Numbered from the stretch's first letter, positions 33,447-43,930 are shown. The stretch: 64,000 bases of DNA from an uncultured Desulfobacter sp. (GCF_963666145.1 NZ_OY762614.1:3400501-3464500), one strand, 5' to 3'. The notes: generated by a model not told the origin, from the sequence alone. Numbers and translations: made by a program.

Positions 33447-36400
33447 TTATCCTTCTTTTTTGTGGAATTGGTTTATGAGCTGCTCAATCCCCTTGAGCTG
33501 AATATCGGCTGTGAGCTGACCAAGCCGCTCGGCAAAAGAGCGGTATATTCCCGAATCCATTTCTGCGATATTGGAGACCATCAATTCAATGGCGTCAATG
33601 TTGCCGTCCGCCAGATGATTTTGGAGCTGTCCAAGAATTTCAGCCGGTGGGGCAACAATATTCTCATCAACGACTGCCGTCAAATTGTCTTGATGCAGCT
33701 TCAGGTTGAGCAGGTCTGCAATGATTTTAAGCAAATCCGGTTTGTCAAAGGGCTTGGGCAGAAAACCTTTGAAACCGACTTGTTGGCATTTCCCGCGCAA
33801 ATTAGTCTGGTTGATCAGCGATGCCGTAATGGCCACAACCGGAATCCGGGCATATAGATCCGTTTTCTGGAGTCCTTTGATTGCGGTAAATCCGTCAACA
33901 CCAGGCATAACAAGATCCATGAATATGAGATCCGGCTGTTGTTTTTCACACGCTGTCAAAACATCTTTTCCGTCCGGGGCCTCAGTAACTAAAAAACCGA
34001 GAGGTTCCAGGGTGTCTTTTAGCACGGCGCGATTCGTGGGCTGGTCATCTACAATCAGAATTGTTTTGGTGCCCGGCTTAAATTTTTCAAGGAGGAACTG
34101 CGCATCCGGTTCGAAATATTTTTCAGACGCTGTCAAATCACGCCGGCCGAAAACCACCGTAAAGATAAACCGGCTTCCCGGCCCGTATCCGGCCTCGTCA
34201 TCGCGATGAACCGGACTGATCAAGGATAGTTCGCCTTGCATGAGTGACGCCAACTGCAAACTGATACTCAGGCCCAGGCCGGTTCCTTCGGAATACTTTA
34301 GGCGCTCTCCGGACTGCTTGAACGGTTCAAAGACGTCTTTTTGATGATCTTCTGCAATTCCGGGTCCTGAATCTTCCACCATAAATGTCAACTTTGTCTT
34401 TTGTTCAGGAAGAGATTGCGCCGTCACCCGAAACAAACAATAGCCGCTGTCGGTAAACTTGGCTGCATTGGCAAGAAGGTTGAGCAGAATCTGACGAAGT
34501 CGCATTTCATCGGCCACGATAATATCAGGTAAATGGGTGTCCGCTTCGTAACGAAACAAGATTTTATTCTGGGTGCAACGGTTCCGTGCAATATCGCAGA
34601 GTCCCTGCAGAAATTTATTTAAAACAATTTCATGGGGATAAAGATCAAGCTTTCCGGCTTCAATTTTGGACAGATCAAGGATCTCATTGATGATCATCAG
34701 TAGATGCTCGGCGGCATTGTGTATTGTTTTGATGCCGGACTGCTGTTTTTCATTCAATGTTCGATCGTCGGCAAAAATTTGACTATAGCCAAGAATGGCA
34801 TTCAGCGGCGTTCGTAGTTCATGGGACATGTTGGATAGGAAAATGGACTTAGCTAAATTGGCCGCCTTGATTGCCACCATGGCCTCTTTCAGCCTTTCCT
34901 CGGCCCTTTTTTGCACAGTGATGTCGTAAATGGTTCCCAGTGTAAGAATCGGTTTCCCGCCCTCGTCAAATTCAGCACGGCACTGCGCCTCAACCCATTT
35001 GATCCGGCCTGACCCGCTTACAATCCTGTGTGCCGTTTTGTATTTTTCCCGGGTGCGCAGTGAGTTCTCATAGGTCGTGCAGACTTTATCTCGGTCCTCC
35101 GGATGAACGATCTTTAAAAATGCCTCATGCGATGGTGTAAAGGCCTTTTTGTCCAGCTCAAAAATTTTGTAGATTTCATCGGACCAGCTCAACCGGTCAT
35201 TGATAAGATCAAACTCCCATACACCCAGATTTCCTAATTGTCTTGCTTTTTCAAGCTCCGCCTTGGTTTCCGTCAATTCAAAATTTTTCTGTAATAATTC
35301 TTTGTTTTTCATTTTCAGCAGCTGGCTGCGCTGGTAGTACCAGAGCAGTATCAAAAGGATCAGGACCACTGGGACAACCACATACGCGTAGTTAATTTTT
35401 TCTTTGACAATAACGTGTTCCCATTTGTGCTTGATGCCGGTCATGATTTCCGGTGCAAGGACGGACATTCTCCTGTTGAGAATACGAATTAACTTTTCGC
35501 TGTTTTTATTGGTCATCATGCGGATATCAAAATTCTGCTTGCTGATGCCGCTGATCTTGAGATGGTTGTGGTTATATTTGTGTTGAATAAAATTGAGGAC
35601 AGGCAGAATGTCTGCGGCCGCATATACCTGATCCCGTGCAACCATATCCAGGGCTTCCAGGGTATTTTTTACCGGTATCAGGGTGATGTTCGGATAATAT
35701 TTTTCAAGTATTCTCTGGGCCGTGAAATTTTTTCCCACGGCAATCCGTTTATCGTTTAGATCTCCCAGTGATTTTTCAAAGTGTGCATCCAGGTTGGTCA
35801 TAATGGCGACAGGATAGGAATCATAGACTTCACTGAACACCCCGTAGTCCTCTCTGTCCGGACTTCTCCCGGTAGACAGATTCAATCCGTTGGGATCATT
35901 TTTGATGCGTTCCAATATTTCTTCAAAGGTATCGACCTTAATAAAATTATATTGAACGCCCGTATTTTGTACCAGGGCCCTCCAGAAATCGATACTGACT
36001 CCCTGAACCTGCAGTTTGCTGTCTGTGGAATTGGTGAGAATGGAAAAAGGCTCCCAGTTCGTGACATAGATGTTGAATTTATTATTCTGAAGGTAGGCCG
36101 TTTCTTCCCGGGTCAGAACCGGCTTTTTGTCTATGTTGAGCCATTTGTCGCTGATGACCTGTTTTTCCTTTGTGCTCAGGTCGTGTATGGCCTTATTCAA
36201 AAGGTCCCTGAGAATCGGGGCATCCGGACGGCTGGCCGAAACGGATTTAATCGTAATTTCTCTGATCGTAAAAACAGGTTCAATGTTGGTTAAAAAGTGC
36301 TTTGCCAAAAAAAAGTTTCCGGAATTAAAGGATACCACAGCATCAACCTGGTTATCTTCCAGCAAGGTAAGCGCATCCAGCGTTGTCTGGGTCCGTACCA

Positions 36401-36995
36401 GGTCTATACGCGTCTGATATTGGGAGAGGAAACGATCAATGACAAGGATATTTTGATTGAATGCAACGCGACGATGCTCTAAATCCTCCATCGAAGAAAA
36501 GGGTATATGTGTTCTTTTTTGGGCGTAAACCTGGGTGAGAATTTCAAAAACTTCTTCACTGATAAGCGCATCGTTGCGCAATGCTGTCCGGCCGTCCATG
36601 AGGGGAATAACATCAATGTCACCATCATGGAGTTTTTGAATCGTTGTTTTCCAATCCCCCAGTTCAAGGCGTAAGGTAACGCCTAACCTTTCGGCAATCA
36701 GTTCGTAGATATCAATTATTATTCCCGTATACTCATTTGATGAATTCTCTATAAGAAACGGCTCAAAGCCAAGTGCGTAGCCCAGAGTCAGCACAGGATT
36801 TTTTTGTAAATATGCCCGTTCCTCATGGGTCAACATCAGACATGGACATTGATTGGGCTTCATTGCACACACTTGTGCCTGTAAAGATACAGACCAGAAA
36901 ATTAATAGAAAAAAAATGAACAGTGGGTAAATCGTCCGTCGGGCGTTTATTTTTTGCATGGCCTTTTTTTCAAATCCATTCTGGGTTTTTATCAT
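33447..36995 (-). CDS. Hybrid sensor kinase with two periplasmic binding domains
   Basis: 1182 residues. In order: signal sequence or membrane anchor (start perhaps at Met13), two SBP_bac_3-type binding domains (about 65-290 and 295-520), a transmembrane helix (VVPVVLILLILLWYY), a PAS domain (LGNLGVWEFDLINDRLSWSD), HisKA with SNMSHELRTPLNAILGYSQ, HATPase with DSGPGIAEDH, a receiver domain (ILIVDDQPTNRAVLKD, MDLVMPGVDGF) and a C-terminal helical region that lacks an evident HPt histidine. The layout resembles BvgS-like kinases sensing small solutes. It overlaps the previous gene by 4 nt. Confidence 0.9.
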   Translation of the reverse strand: MIKTQNGFEKKAMQKINARRTIYPLFIFFLLIFWSVSLQAQVCAMKPNQCPCLMLTHEERAYLQKNPVLTLGYALGFEPFLIENSSNEYTGIIIDIYELIAERLGVTLRLELGDWKTTIQKLHDGDIDVIPLMDGRTALRNDALISEEVFEILTQVYAQKRTHIPFSSMEDLEHRRVAFNQNILVIDRFLSQYQTRIDLVRTQTTLDALTLLEDNQVDAVVSFNSGNFFLAKHFLTNIEPVFTIREITIKSVSASRPDAPILRDLLNKAIHDLSTKEKQVISDKWLNIDKKPVLTREETAYLQNNKFNIYVTNWEPFSILTNSTDSKLQVQGVSIDFWRALVQNTGVQYNFIKVDTFEEILERIKNDPNGLNLSTGRSPDREDYGVFSEVYDSYPVAIMTNLDAHFEKSLGDLNDKRIAVGKNFTAQRILEKYYPNITLIPVKNTLEALDMVARDQVYAAADILPVLNFIQHKYNHNHLKISGISKQNFDIRMMTNKNSEKLIRILNRRMSVLAPEIMTGIKHKWEHVIVKEKINYAYVVVPVVLILLILLWYYQRSQLLKMKNKELLQKNFELTETKAELEKARQLGNLGVWEFDLINDRLSWSDEIYKIFELDKKAFTPSHEAFLKIVHPEDRDKVCTTYENSLRTREKYKTAHRIVSGSGRIKWVEAQCRAEFDEGGKPILTLGTIYDITVQKRAEERLKEAMVAIKAANLAKSIFLSNMSHELRTPLNAILGYSQIFADDRTLNEKQQSGIKTIHNAAEHLLMIINEILDLSKIEAGKLDLYPHEIVLNKFLQGLCDIARNRCTQNKILFRYEADTHLPDIIVADEMRLRQILLNLLANAAKFTDSGYCLFRVTAQSLPEQKTKLTFMVEDSGPGIAEDHQKDVFEPFKQSGERLKYSEGTGLGLSISLQLASLMQGELSLISPVHRDDEAGYGPGSRFIFTVVFGRRDLTASEKYFEPDAQFLLEKFKPGTKTILIVDDQPTNRAVLKDTLEPLGFLVTEAPDGKDVLTACEKQQPDLIFMDLVMPGVDGFTAIKGLQKTDLYARIPVVAITASLINQTNLRGKCQQVGFKGFLPKPFDKPDLLKIIADLLNLKLHQDNLTAVVDENIVAPPAEILGQLQNHLADGNIDAIELMVSNIAEMDSGIYRSFAERLGQLTADIQLKGIEQLINQFHKKEG

Positions 36996-39256
36996 ATATC
37001 CTCAGATGATTGATCCAAAAGTTGTTCAATTTTTGTAAGCTGAATATCGGCGGCCAGTTGACCCAGGTGCCGGGCAAATGTGCTGTATTGTCCTGAGTCC
37101 ATACTTGCTATGTCCGCTGCCATGGATTCTATTTTTTCAATGTTTCCGTCTGCCAGGTGATTTTGCAGCTGGTCTATAATTTCAGACGGTGGGATAACAA
37201 TTTTCTCATCAACAGGTGCCGTTAGCGTGCCTTGATACAGGTTCAGGTTAAGCAGATCTGCAAGGATTTTAAGTAATTCCGGCTTTGGAAAGGGCTTGGG
37301 CAAAAAACCTTTGAACCCTACTTTTTTACATCGTTGCTTTAAACTGGCCTGGTTGATAAGTGACGCTGTAACGGCCACAACCGGGATTTGGGCATATTGA
37401 TCGGTTTTCTGAAGATCTCTGATTGCCGTGAAACCGTCAACACCAGGCATGACAAGATCCATCAAGATGAGATCCGGCTGTTGTCTTTCACAGGCCGCCT
37501 GAACATCTTTTCCGTCCGCGGCTTCGTTTATTATAAAGCCGAGGGGCTCAAGCGTATCCTTGAGCACCGCACGGTTGCTTGGCCGGTCATCGACAATCAG
37601 AATTGTTTTGGCTCCCGGCTCAAATTCCCCAAGTCTGTATACGGCATCGGGTTCAAGGTGTTTTTCATGGGAATGCATGGCACAGGTTTCAACAATCGTC
37701 GTAAAGACAAACCGGCTTCCAGAACCGTATTCGGGAACGTCATCCTCATGGACCGGACTGATCAGTGACAGGGTTCCATCCATAAGCGTGGCCAGTTGCA
37801 GGCTGATACTCAAGCCCAAACCGGTTCCTTCTGCATATTTAAGGCGTTCTCCCAATTGTTTGAACGGTTCGAACGCCTCTTTCTGAGATTCTTTGGCGAT
37901 GCCCGGCCCTGAGTCTTCTACAATGAATGTCAATCTTGTCTTTTCTTTAGCAAGGGATTCAGCCTTCACTGCAAAAAGACAATACCCCTTGTCGGTAAAC
38001 TTGGCTGCATTGGAAAGAAGGTTGAGCAGGATTTGACGAAGTCTTACCTCATCCACCACGATGATGTCAGGCAGGTCCTTGTCCGGTTCGTATCGAAACA
38101 AGATTTTCTTCTGGGCACACCGGTTGCGTATAATATCACACAGACTCAGCAGGAATTTTTTAAGGACAACATGTTGGGTAAACAGTTCAAGTTTGCCTGC
38201 TTCGATCTTAGACAGATCAAGAATGTCATTGATGAGCATCAGCAGGTGATTCCCTGCATCATGTATGGTTTTAATGCCGGACTGCTGTTTTTCATTCAGG
38301 GTTTGATCGTCGGCAAAAATCTGGGCATAACCAAGAATAGCATTCAGGGGCGTTCGCAGTTCATGGGACATATTCGAAAGGAAAACGGATTTTGCCAGGT
38401 TGGCTTTTTCCAGCTCTTCCTTGGTTTCCGTCAACTCCATATTTTTTGTTTTGATGGCGTCAACGCTTTTTTGCAGTTCTTTTGTCCGTTCGTCAACAAG
38501 AATTTCAAGGTCTTCATTGAGGTTTTTTAATCGCTGTTGGTGTCGCTGCAGCTTTTCAAACATGCGGTTGAATTCGTGGGCCACAAGAGCCGCTTCATCA
38601 TTTCCAGGCAGTTCTATGGGTGAAAATTCTCCGTCGGCTTTGATTTGTCTGACGGTTTTTTGAATCGTGTGCAATCTGCTGGAAAGTTTGGTGCCTATGA
38701 ACCAGGAGATGAGTGCGCCGATAAAAATAGCGCTGAGTGCGTAGAATACGCCATCCGATGCGATGGCCTTGAGCTTTTCGTTTGAAGTAACGTTGCCGAT
38801 GCCGATTCTGACCCAGCCGATATGCGTGCCGGCAAGATTTACCGGAACTGCCACGTCCACCATCTGGTTCAGAAGGTAGATGGCTGCATTTTTTGCATAT
38901 TCTGGCATATCCAAAACCAGTTGTCCGATTTTGTCCGGCTCCGTGTGGGCCAGTATCTTGTTATTGATATCGGTGATCAGGGCAAAGGAGAGTTCCGGAT
39001 AGATTCGCTGTGCATTGATCAGTTCCTGAAGTCCTGCAATATCATAGGATACAAGCCAGTGGGCGCAGGTGACTGCAAGGGTTTGAGACAGTGCATGGGC
39101 ATGCTCCTGCTGCCTTTCAAACAGCACCTTTTTCTGGCGAACCACCAGATCCCAGATAAACAGCGACATCAAAACGGCATGGATAATCGCCGCCCCGGTA
39201 ATCAGCTTCCAGCGCAAAGAATTCGGATAAAATTTTCGGGTTTGAATAAAACTCAT
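36992..39256 (-). CDS. Hybrid sensor kinase with HAMP domain
   Basis: 754 residues: transmembrane helix near residues 17-36, a periplasmic loop of about 120 residues, a second helix, HAMP and coiled coil (to about 280), HisKA (SNMSHELRTPLNAILGYAQ), HATPase (DSGPGIAKES) and a receiver (ILIVDDRPSNRAVLKD, MDLVMPGVDGF). From HisKA on it is highly similar to the neighbouring kinase, which points to tandem duplication with replaced sensor parts. It overlaps both neighbours by 4 nt. Confidence 0.9.
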   Translation of the reverse strand: MSFIQTRKFYPNSLRWKLITGAAIIHAVLMSLFIWDLVVRQKKVLFERQQEHAHALSQTLAVTCAHWLVSYDIAGLQELINAQRIYPELSFALITDINNKILAHTEPDKIGQLVLDMPEYAKNAAIYLLNQMVDVAVPVNLAGTHIGWVRIGIGNVTSNEKLKAIASDGVFYALSAIFIGALISWFIGTKLSSRLHTIQKTVRQIKADGEFSPIELPGNDEAALVAHEFNRMFEKLQRHQQRLKNLNEDLEILVDERTKELQKSVDAIKTKNMELTETKEELEKANLAKSVFLSNMSHELRTPLNAILGYAQIFADDQTLNEKQQSGIKTIHDAGNHLLMLINDILDLSKIEAGKLELFTQHVVLKKFLLSLCDIIRNRCAQKKILFRYEPDKDLPDIIVVDEVRLRQILLNLLSNAAKFTDKGYCLFAVKAESLAKEKTRLTFIVEDSGPGIAKESQKEAFEPFKQLGERLKYAEGTGLGLSISLQLATLMDGTLSLISPVHEDDVPEYGSGSRFVFTTIVETCAMHSHEKHLEPDAVYRLGEFEPGAKTILIVDDRPSNRAVLKDTLEPLGFIINEAADGKDVQAACERQQPDLILMDLVMPGVDGFTAIRDLQKTDQYAQIPVVAVTASLINQASLKQRCKKVGFKGFLPKPFPKPELLKILADLLNLNLYQGTLTAPVDEKIVIPPSEIIDQLQNHLADGNIEKIESMAADIASMDSGQYSTFARHLGQLAADIQLTKIEQLLDQSSEDI

Positions 39257-40173
39257 TGGGTTTTTACCTTGCGGACCTTTTTTTCAAAGGTATCTATGTA
39301 GGATTTCACCTCTTCATAACTTTTGTTGTCGGCGTTGTGGAAACGGCGGGTTTCCATGGCGCTTAAAATGGCGTCGCCCCCAGGGCTTTCATGCAGGCTG
39401 ACCAGCAGTGCCCTGATCCGAAGTTTGAGGGACTGGGGCAGGCTTTTTCTGGCCATCACAGAGTTATTCACCAGGTGTGGGGTTTCCCAGATGACTTTAA
39501 GCTGTTCAGCTTTTTCAGGAAAATTTTTTTGAAAGTCCCGCCACGATGGCGGCCAGGTTGCACCGGCCGGATGCTGCCTGAGCCATACATTCATAATGGA
39601 AGATTCCTGGGAACCCACATAATGATTTTCAATATCGGTATTGATATCGAGTCCTGAGCGGTACAAAAAAAGTTGGGGCATGATGCAGGCGGCAAGGGCG
39701 GTGGGTGCAGGATAACACACGCTTTGACCTTTAAGATCCAAAGGGGTTTGGACTGGGCTGTCTTTTCGGACGATGAAAATGCCTTTAAAGTCCCGGGCGT
39801 CGCCTGCCATGGCAATGACCTCAAATCCGTTTTTTATCCCCTGAAGGGTCTGCCATGGATTGGAGAGCAGAAAGGAGATTCTTGGCTCCTTGAATTTAGC
39901 CTCATAATCGGCATAATCCCATGACGCTTCAAGAAGGATTTGATCGCCGTCCAAGTGTCTGTTCAGGTAATTGATCATCGGCTGATAGGCCTCAACGAGC
40001 CTGGCCGGATTGTACAGCGGGTGAACGGCAAAGTGGTGGATATGTCTATCTTTTGTTTTTTTTACAGCGCTGTACCGGGGCCCCGGATAAATCTCATGGG
40101 TTTGATATCCCGGGATAATTAGGATACCCAGGATGATGATTGACGAAAAATAAATTTTTCCCTGTGTTTTCAT
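39253..40173 (-). CDS. PhnD-like periplasmic substrate-binding protein
   Basis: 306 residues from ATG 40173 (MKTQGK followed by a hydrophobic signal segment). The mature protein has phosphonate-binding-protein-like motifs: PARLVEAYQPMINYLN, SFLLSNPWQTLQG, GIFIVRKDSPVQTPLDLKGQ and SVCYPAPTALAACIMPQ. No transporter genes are adjacent; instead it leads an operon with two kinases, overlapping the first by 4 nt. It is therefore more likely a ligand-presenting partner for the HAMP kinase than a nutrient importer (inference). Confidence 0.82.
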   Translation of the reverse strand: MKTQGKIYFSSIIILGILIIPGYQTHEIYPGPRYSAVKKTKDRHIHHFAVHPLYNPARLVEAYQPMINYLNRHLDGDQILLEASWDYADYEAKFKEPRISFLLSNPWQTLQGIKNGFEVIAMAGDARDFKGIFIVRKDSPVQTPLDLKGQSVCYPAPTALAACIMPQLFLYRSGLDINTDIENHYVGSQESSIMNVWLRQHPAGATWPPSWRDFQKNFPEKAEQLKVIWETPHLVNNSVMARKSLPQSLKLRIRALLVSLHESPGGDAILSAMETRRFHNADNKSYEEVKSYIDTFEKKVRKVKTQ

Positions 40174-40439
40174 AATTAGATGCTTATTTGTAGAACAGAG
40201 ATTTCGCCGAAAATTGCCCTGTTTGTGCCCATTTTTTAGCTCTGAAATTTTGACTGATAATTTATCATACAACTCTGTCTTGATGCACCTTTTTTTTGAA
40301 TACATATGTGATAATTATGCGAATCTACAACACATCAATCGCCTCATTTGTAAAGATGATTGTGTCAATCCGGCGCATTATGTTAAACTAATCGCATATC
40401 TTCGCTATTACATATACAATAGTTAAGGAGCGTTGGGTT

Positions 40440-41468
40440 ATGGGGCAAAAATTTTTTTATTTTGTACTCCTTGTCGGTCTTTTCTTCACAACTTTTGTAA
40501 ATTATCTGCTTTTTCACACATTGGCGGAACTTTTCAGTATCATTGTCGCAGCGTCCTTTTTCATGATCACCTGGAACTCCCAAAAGTATATAAAAAATCC
40601 CTATCTCTTGTTCATTGGGATTGCATATCTTTTCATCGCGTTTTTAGACTTGCTTCATACGCTTTCGTACAAAGGGATGCCGATATTCACAGACTATGAC
40701 TTTTATGCCAATCAATTGTGGATTGGTGCCCGGTATATGGAAGCGTTGACCCTTTTGACCGCTTTTTTCTTTTTGAACACCAGCAAACGGTTTAATCCCG
40801 AACTTTTGTTTTTTATTTATACGGTGATCACCGTAATGCTTGTGGCAAGTATTTTTGTGTGGCGGGTTTTTCCTGTCTGCTTTATAGATGGAACCGGCCT
40901 GACCGCCTTCAAAAAGAACAGTGAATATATTATCTGTGCCATTCTTCTTGTGTCCATGGGACTGCTGCACAAAAATCGGCACCTGTTTGAAGGCGAAATT
41001 TATAGTTGGATACTGATTTCGATGGGGTGTACCATCGTCGCTGAGCTGGCGTTTACATTTTACATATCCAACTATGGAATTTCAAATCTCATTGGGCACT
41101 ATTTTAAAATTTTTTCATTTTACTATATTTACAAAGCCATTGTCATGACCGGTATCAGAGAGCCGTACAAAATAATATTCAAGGAGCTGGATACCACCAT
41201 CACCGTTTTAAATGATGAAATTGCGGTAAGAAAGAAACTTGAACACGAAAAGGAAGAGACGATTGTGAAATTGAAAACCGCGCTCCAGGACATAAAAACT
41301 CTGGAAGGCCTGGTGCCTATCTGTTCGCACTGTAAGAAAATCCGTGATGACAAAGGGTATTGGAACCACCTGGAAACATATCTTGATAAACATTCCCACG
41401 CCACATTTAGTCATGGGATCTGCCCGGAATGTATTAAAACGCATTATCCTGATTATGTAGAGAAATGA
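40440..41468 (+). CDS. MASE3 membrane protein with Cys-rich CKKIRDDKGYW tail
   Basis: 342 residues. About seven transmembrane helices form a MASE3 sensor domain (FLDLLHTLSYKGM, QLWIGARYMEALTLL). After a coiled coil (about 265-295) the protein ends with VPICSHCKKIRDDKGYWN and ICPEC, the four-cysteine tail also present on the response regulator at 32829-33440. MASE3 normally precedes a kinase or cyclase, but no such domain exists here. It is transcribed divergently from the signalling operon; AAGGAGCG precedes the ATG. Confidence 0.85.
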   Translation: MGQKFFYFVLLVGLFFTTFVNYLLFHTLAELFSIIVAASFFMITWNSQKYIKNPYLLFIGIAYLFIAFLDLLHTLSYKGMPIFTDYDFYANQLWIGARYMEALTLLTAFFFLNTSKRFNPELLFFIYTVITVMLVASIFVWRVFPVCFIDGTGLTAFKKNSEYIICAILLVSMGLLHKNRHLFEGEIYSWILISMGCTIVAELAFTFYISNYGISNLIGHYFKIFSFYYIYKAIVMTGIREPYKIIFKELDTTITVLNDEIAVRKKLEHEKEETIVKLKTALQDIKTLEGLVPICSHCKKIRDDKGYWNHLETYLDKHSHATFSHGICPECIKTHYPDYVEK

Positions 41469-41575
41469 GCCATGTGCAGCGGTTGATTTTTTTACTGCGG
41501 TATTTATATTCTTTGCACGCTTTGGCGAACATGAGCTGTAAATGAAAATGACCCATATAAGTGTGGAGGAAAATT

Positions 41576-42526
41576 ATGGCAAATCAATTTAAAACCGGTA
41601 TGCTGCTGATCATGATGACTGCTTTGTTCCTGGTGCTCGGCTATCTTTTAGGCGGCCGGGCCGGCATGTTCATTGCCTTGATTTTTGCAGGGGTGATGAA
41701 CGTTTCAAGTTACTGGTATTCGGATAAGATTGTTTTAAAAATGTACCGGGCCCAGCCCCTGGACCGCTCCCAGGCCCCGGGGCTGTTTGATACCGTGGCC
41801 CGCCTTGCCCGCCAGGCGGGCCTGCCCATGCCAAAGGTATATCTGATTCCCGAATCCGCGCCCAATGCCTTTGCCACCGGGCGGAACCCCGAGCATGCCG
41901 TGGTGGCCGTGACCCAGGGACTGATGAACCTGATGAATCAGGAGGAGCTTGAAGGGGTGCTGGCCCATGAACTGGGCCATGTGAAAAACCGCGATATCCT
42001 TATTTCCACCATTGTGGCGACCCTGGCCGGGGCCATCATGTGGATTGCTTCCATTGCCAGGTTTTCTGCCTTTTTCGGCGGTTCGGATGATGAGGAAGGC
42101 GGCCTTGGATTCATTGGTGTGCTTGTGGTCTCCATGGTGGCGCCCATTGCCGCCATGATCGTTCAGATGGCCGTGTCCAGATCCCGGGAATACCTGGCCG
42201 ATGCCACTGCCGCAAGTATTACCGGGAACCCCAGCGGCCTGGCATCCGCCTTGTCAAAGCTGGGGGGCTTCAGCCGCAGCCATGCCCAGGTTGATGCAAA
42301 TCCTGCAACCGCCCATATGTTTATTGTGAATCCGTTGACCGGCAGGAAGATGATGAATCTGTTTTCCACACATCCGCCCATTGAAGACCGTGTGGCCAAG
42401 CTTATGGGATCACGGCCGTCCGGTCGTAATTTCCCGGGTAATTTCGGCGGGGGAAATAGAGAGGATCATTCCGGGGGCGCAACCATGGAAGACCAGAGTC
42501 GGTCGTTCTGGGACAATATGTCCTGA
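41576..42526 (+). CDS. htpX: Membrane-bound zinc metalloprotease HtpX
   Basis: 316 residues. Two N-terminal helices, the zinc motif HELGHVKNRD near residue 135, two further hydrophobic segments, and the downstream SRSREYLADATAA carrying the third ligand Glu. HtpX degrades misfolded membrane proteins. ATG 41576 follows GGAGG; an upstream GTG would overlap the ribosome-binding site. The C-terminus is Gly/Asn-rich. Confidence 0.93.
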   Translation: MANQFKTGMLLIMMTALFLVLGYLLGGRAGMFIALIFAGVMNVSSYWYSDKIVLKMYRAQPLDRSQAPGLFDTVARLARQAGLPMPKVYLIPESAPNAFATGRNPEHAVVAVTQGLMNLMNQEELEGVLAHELGHVKNRDILISTIVATLAGAIMWIASIARFSAFFGGSDDEEGGLGFIGVLVVSMVAPIAAMIVQMAVSRSREYLADATAASITGNPSGLASALSKLGGFSRSHAQVDANPATAHMFIVNPLTGRKMMNLFSTHPPIEDRVAKLMGSRPSGRNFPGNFGGGNREDHSGGATMEDQSRSFWDNMS

Positions 42527-42603
42527 TAAGGCCGTATGGCACGCCCCGCGACGTAATCGTCGGGGGAGGGCGGAGTCCCAAAATTTATAAAAAGGAGTGC
42601 TCA

Positions 42604-43920
42604 ATGGTGTTTTCATTGAAAGATATTTTAAGGCTCCAGGTTGCGCCGGCCCTTGGGTGTACCGAGCCCGTGGCCGTTGCGCTGGCCGCGGCTGCTGCCG
42701 CCGCCCTGATTGCCGACAGACTTTTTGACGCCATTGAAGCCTGGGTAGACCCCAATATTTACAAAAACGGCATGGCCGTGACCATCCCCGGCTCCAACAA
42801 TCTGTCCGGCCTGGACAGGGCCGCAGCCCTGGGCGCATTCGGCGGCGACCCGACACGGGGTCTGGAAGTGCTGGACGCCGTTCCTGAACACGTCCTGGAT
42901 CAGGTGGTTGCGTTCTGTAGAACCCCCGCTGTGCCCGTCCATCTGCTTGACAATGTCCAGGGCATCTGTGTGCGGGTGCGCATTACGGTCGGCGGCCGTC
43001 AGGCTGAAGCGGAAATCAGGGATTATCATGACCAGATTGTCCGGCTGGCTGTTGATGGAAAAGATCTTGAAACCCATCCCTTGCTGTTTAAGATACGGCA
43101 AGACAACGAGCCTGATCGGGCCCATGTGGAGAGTTGGATCAAGGGTTTGACCCTGGACGAACTTGTGGCCCTTGTGGACCAGCTGGACGACGAGGACCGG
43201 AAGTTTCTCAAAGAGGGGGTAAAGATCAATATGCGCCTGGCGGATTACGGATTGAAATACGGCCCGGGGCTTGGCATCGGCAGGGCCTTTGAACGGCTGA
43301 TTCGACAGAATCTGATCTGCAAGGACATGGTGCTTGCCGCCCGGATGCTGGCCTCTGCCGCAGCAGATGCCAGAATGGCTGGGGTCAATCTCCCGGCCAT
43401 GAGTTCAGCCGGCAGCGGCAACCATGGGTTGACAGCTGTTTTGCCCATCTGGGCGGTCAAAGATCATGTGACCTGCCCCGAGGATGTCGTGATCGAGGCC
43501 CTGGGGCTGAGCCATATGATTACAGCCTATATCAAGGCATATACCGGCCGACTGACTGCCATCTGCGGTTGTTCAGTGGCAGCCGGAGCCGGTGCCGCCG
43601 CCGGCGTTGCCTATCTGTTAGGGGGCACCACGGCGCACATTGCCGGGGCCATCTCCAACCTCATCGAAGACCTGGCCGGGGTGATCTGTGACGGCGCCAA
43701 ACCCGGCTGTGCCCTGAAACTTGCCACAGCCGCCGGCACCGCAGTTCAATCCGCCCTGTTTGCCCTGCAGGGGGTTCGGGTGCGGGCCAACGGTATCACC
43801 GGCCTGTCACCTGAAAAAACAATGCAGAACATTGGCACCCTCTCCCGGGAAGGCATGATTGAGACAGATCGAACGATTCTGAAAATCATGATCGAAAAAA
43901 AATTTACCGAAAAAGAGTGA
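42604..43920 (+). CDS. UPF0597/CyuA-type L-cysteine desulfidase-like protein
   Basis: 438 residues. The family signature LQVAPALGCTEPVAVALA opens the protein, with YKNGMAVTIPGSNNLSG near residue 57 and AICGCSVAAGAGAAAGVAYL and DGAKPGCALKLATAAGTAVQ near the end; these cysteines bind an iron-sulfur cluster in the related desulfidases and L-serine dehydratases. It probably breaks cysteine down to sulfide, pyruvate and ammonia. AAAAAGGAG precedes the ATG. Confidence 0.87.
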   Translation: MVFSLKDILRLQVAPALGCTEPVAVALAAAAAAALIADRLFDAIEAWVDPNIYKNGMAVTIPGSNNLSGLDRAAALGAFGGDPTRGLEVLDAVPEHVLDQVVAFCRTPAVPVHLLDNVQGICVRVRITVGGRQAEAEIRDYHDQIVRLAVDGKDLETHPLLFKIRQDNEPDRAHVESWIKGLTLDELVALVDQLDDEDRKFLKEGVKINMRLADYGLKYGPGLGIGRAFERLIRQNLICKDMVLAARMLASAAADARMAGVNLPAMSSAGSGNHGLTAVLPIWAVKDHVTCPEDVVIEALGLSHMITAYIKAYTGRLTAICGCSVAAGAGAAAGVAYLLGGTTAHIAGAISNLIEDLAGVICDGAKPGCALKLATAAGTAVQSALFALQGVRVRANGITGLSPEKTMQNIGTLSREGMIETDRTILKIMIEKKFTEKE

Positions 43921-43930
43921 TCGCCAAACA

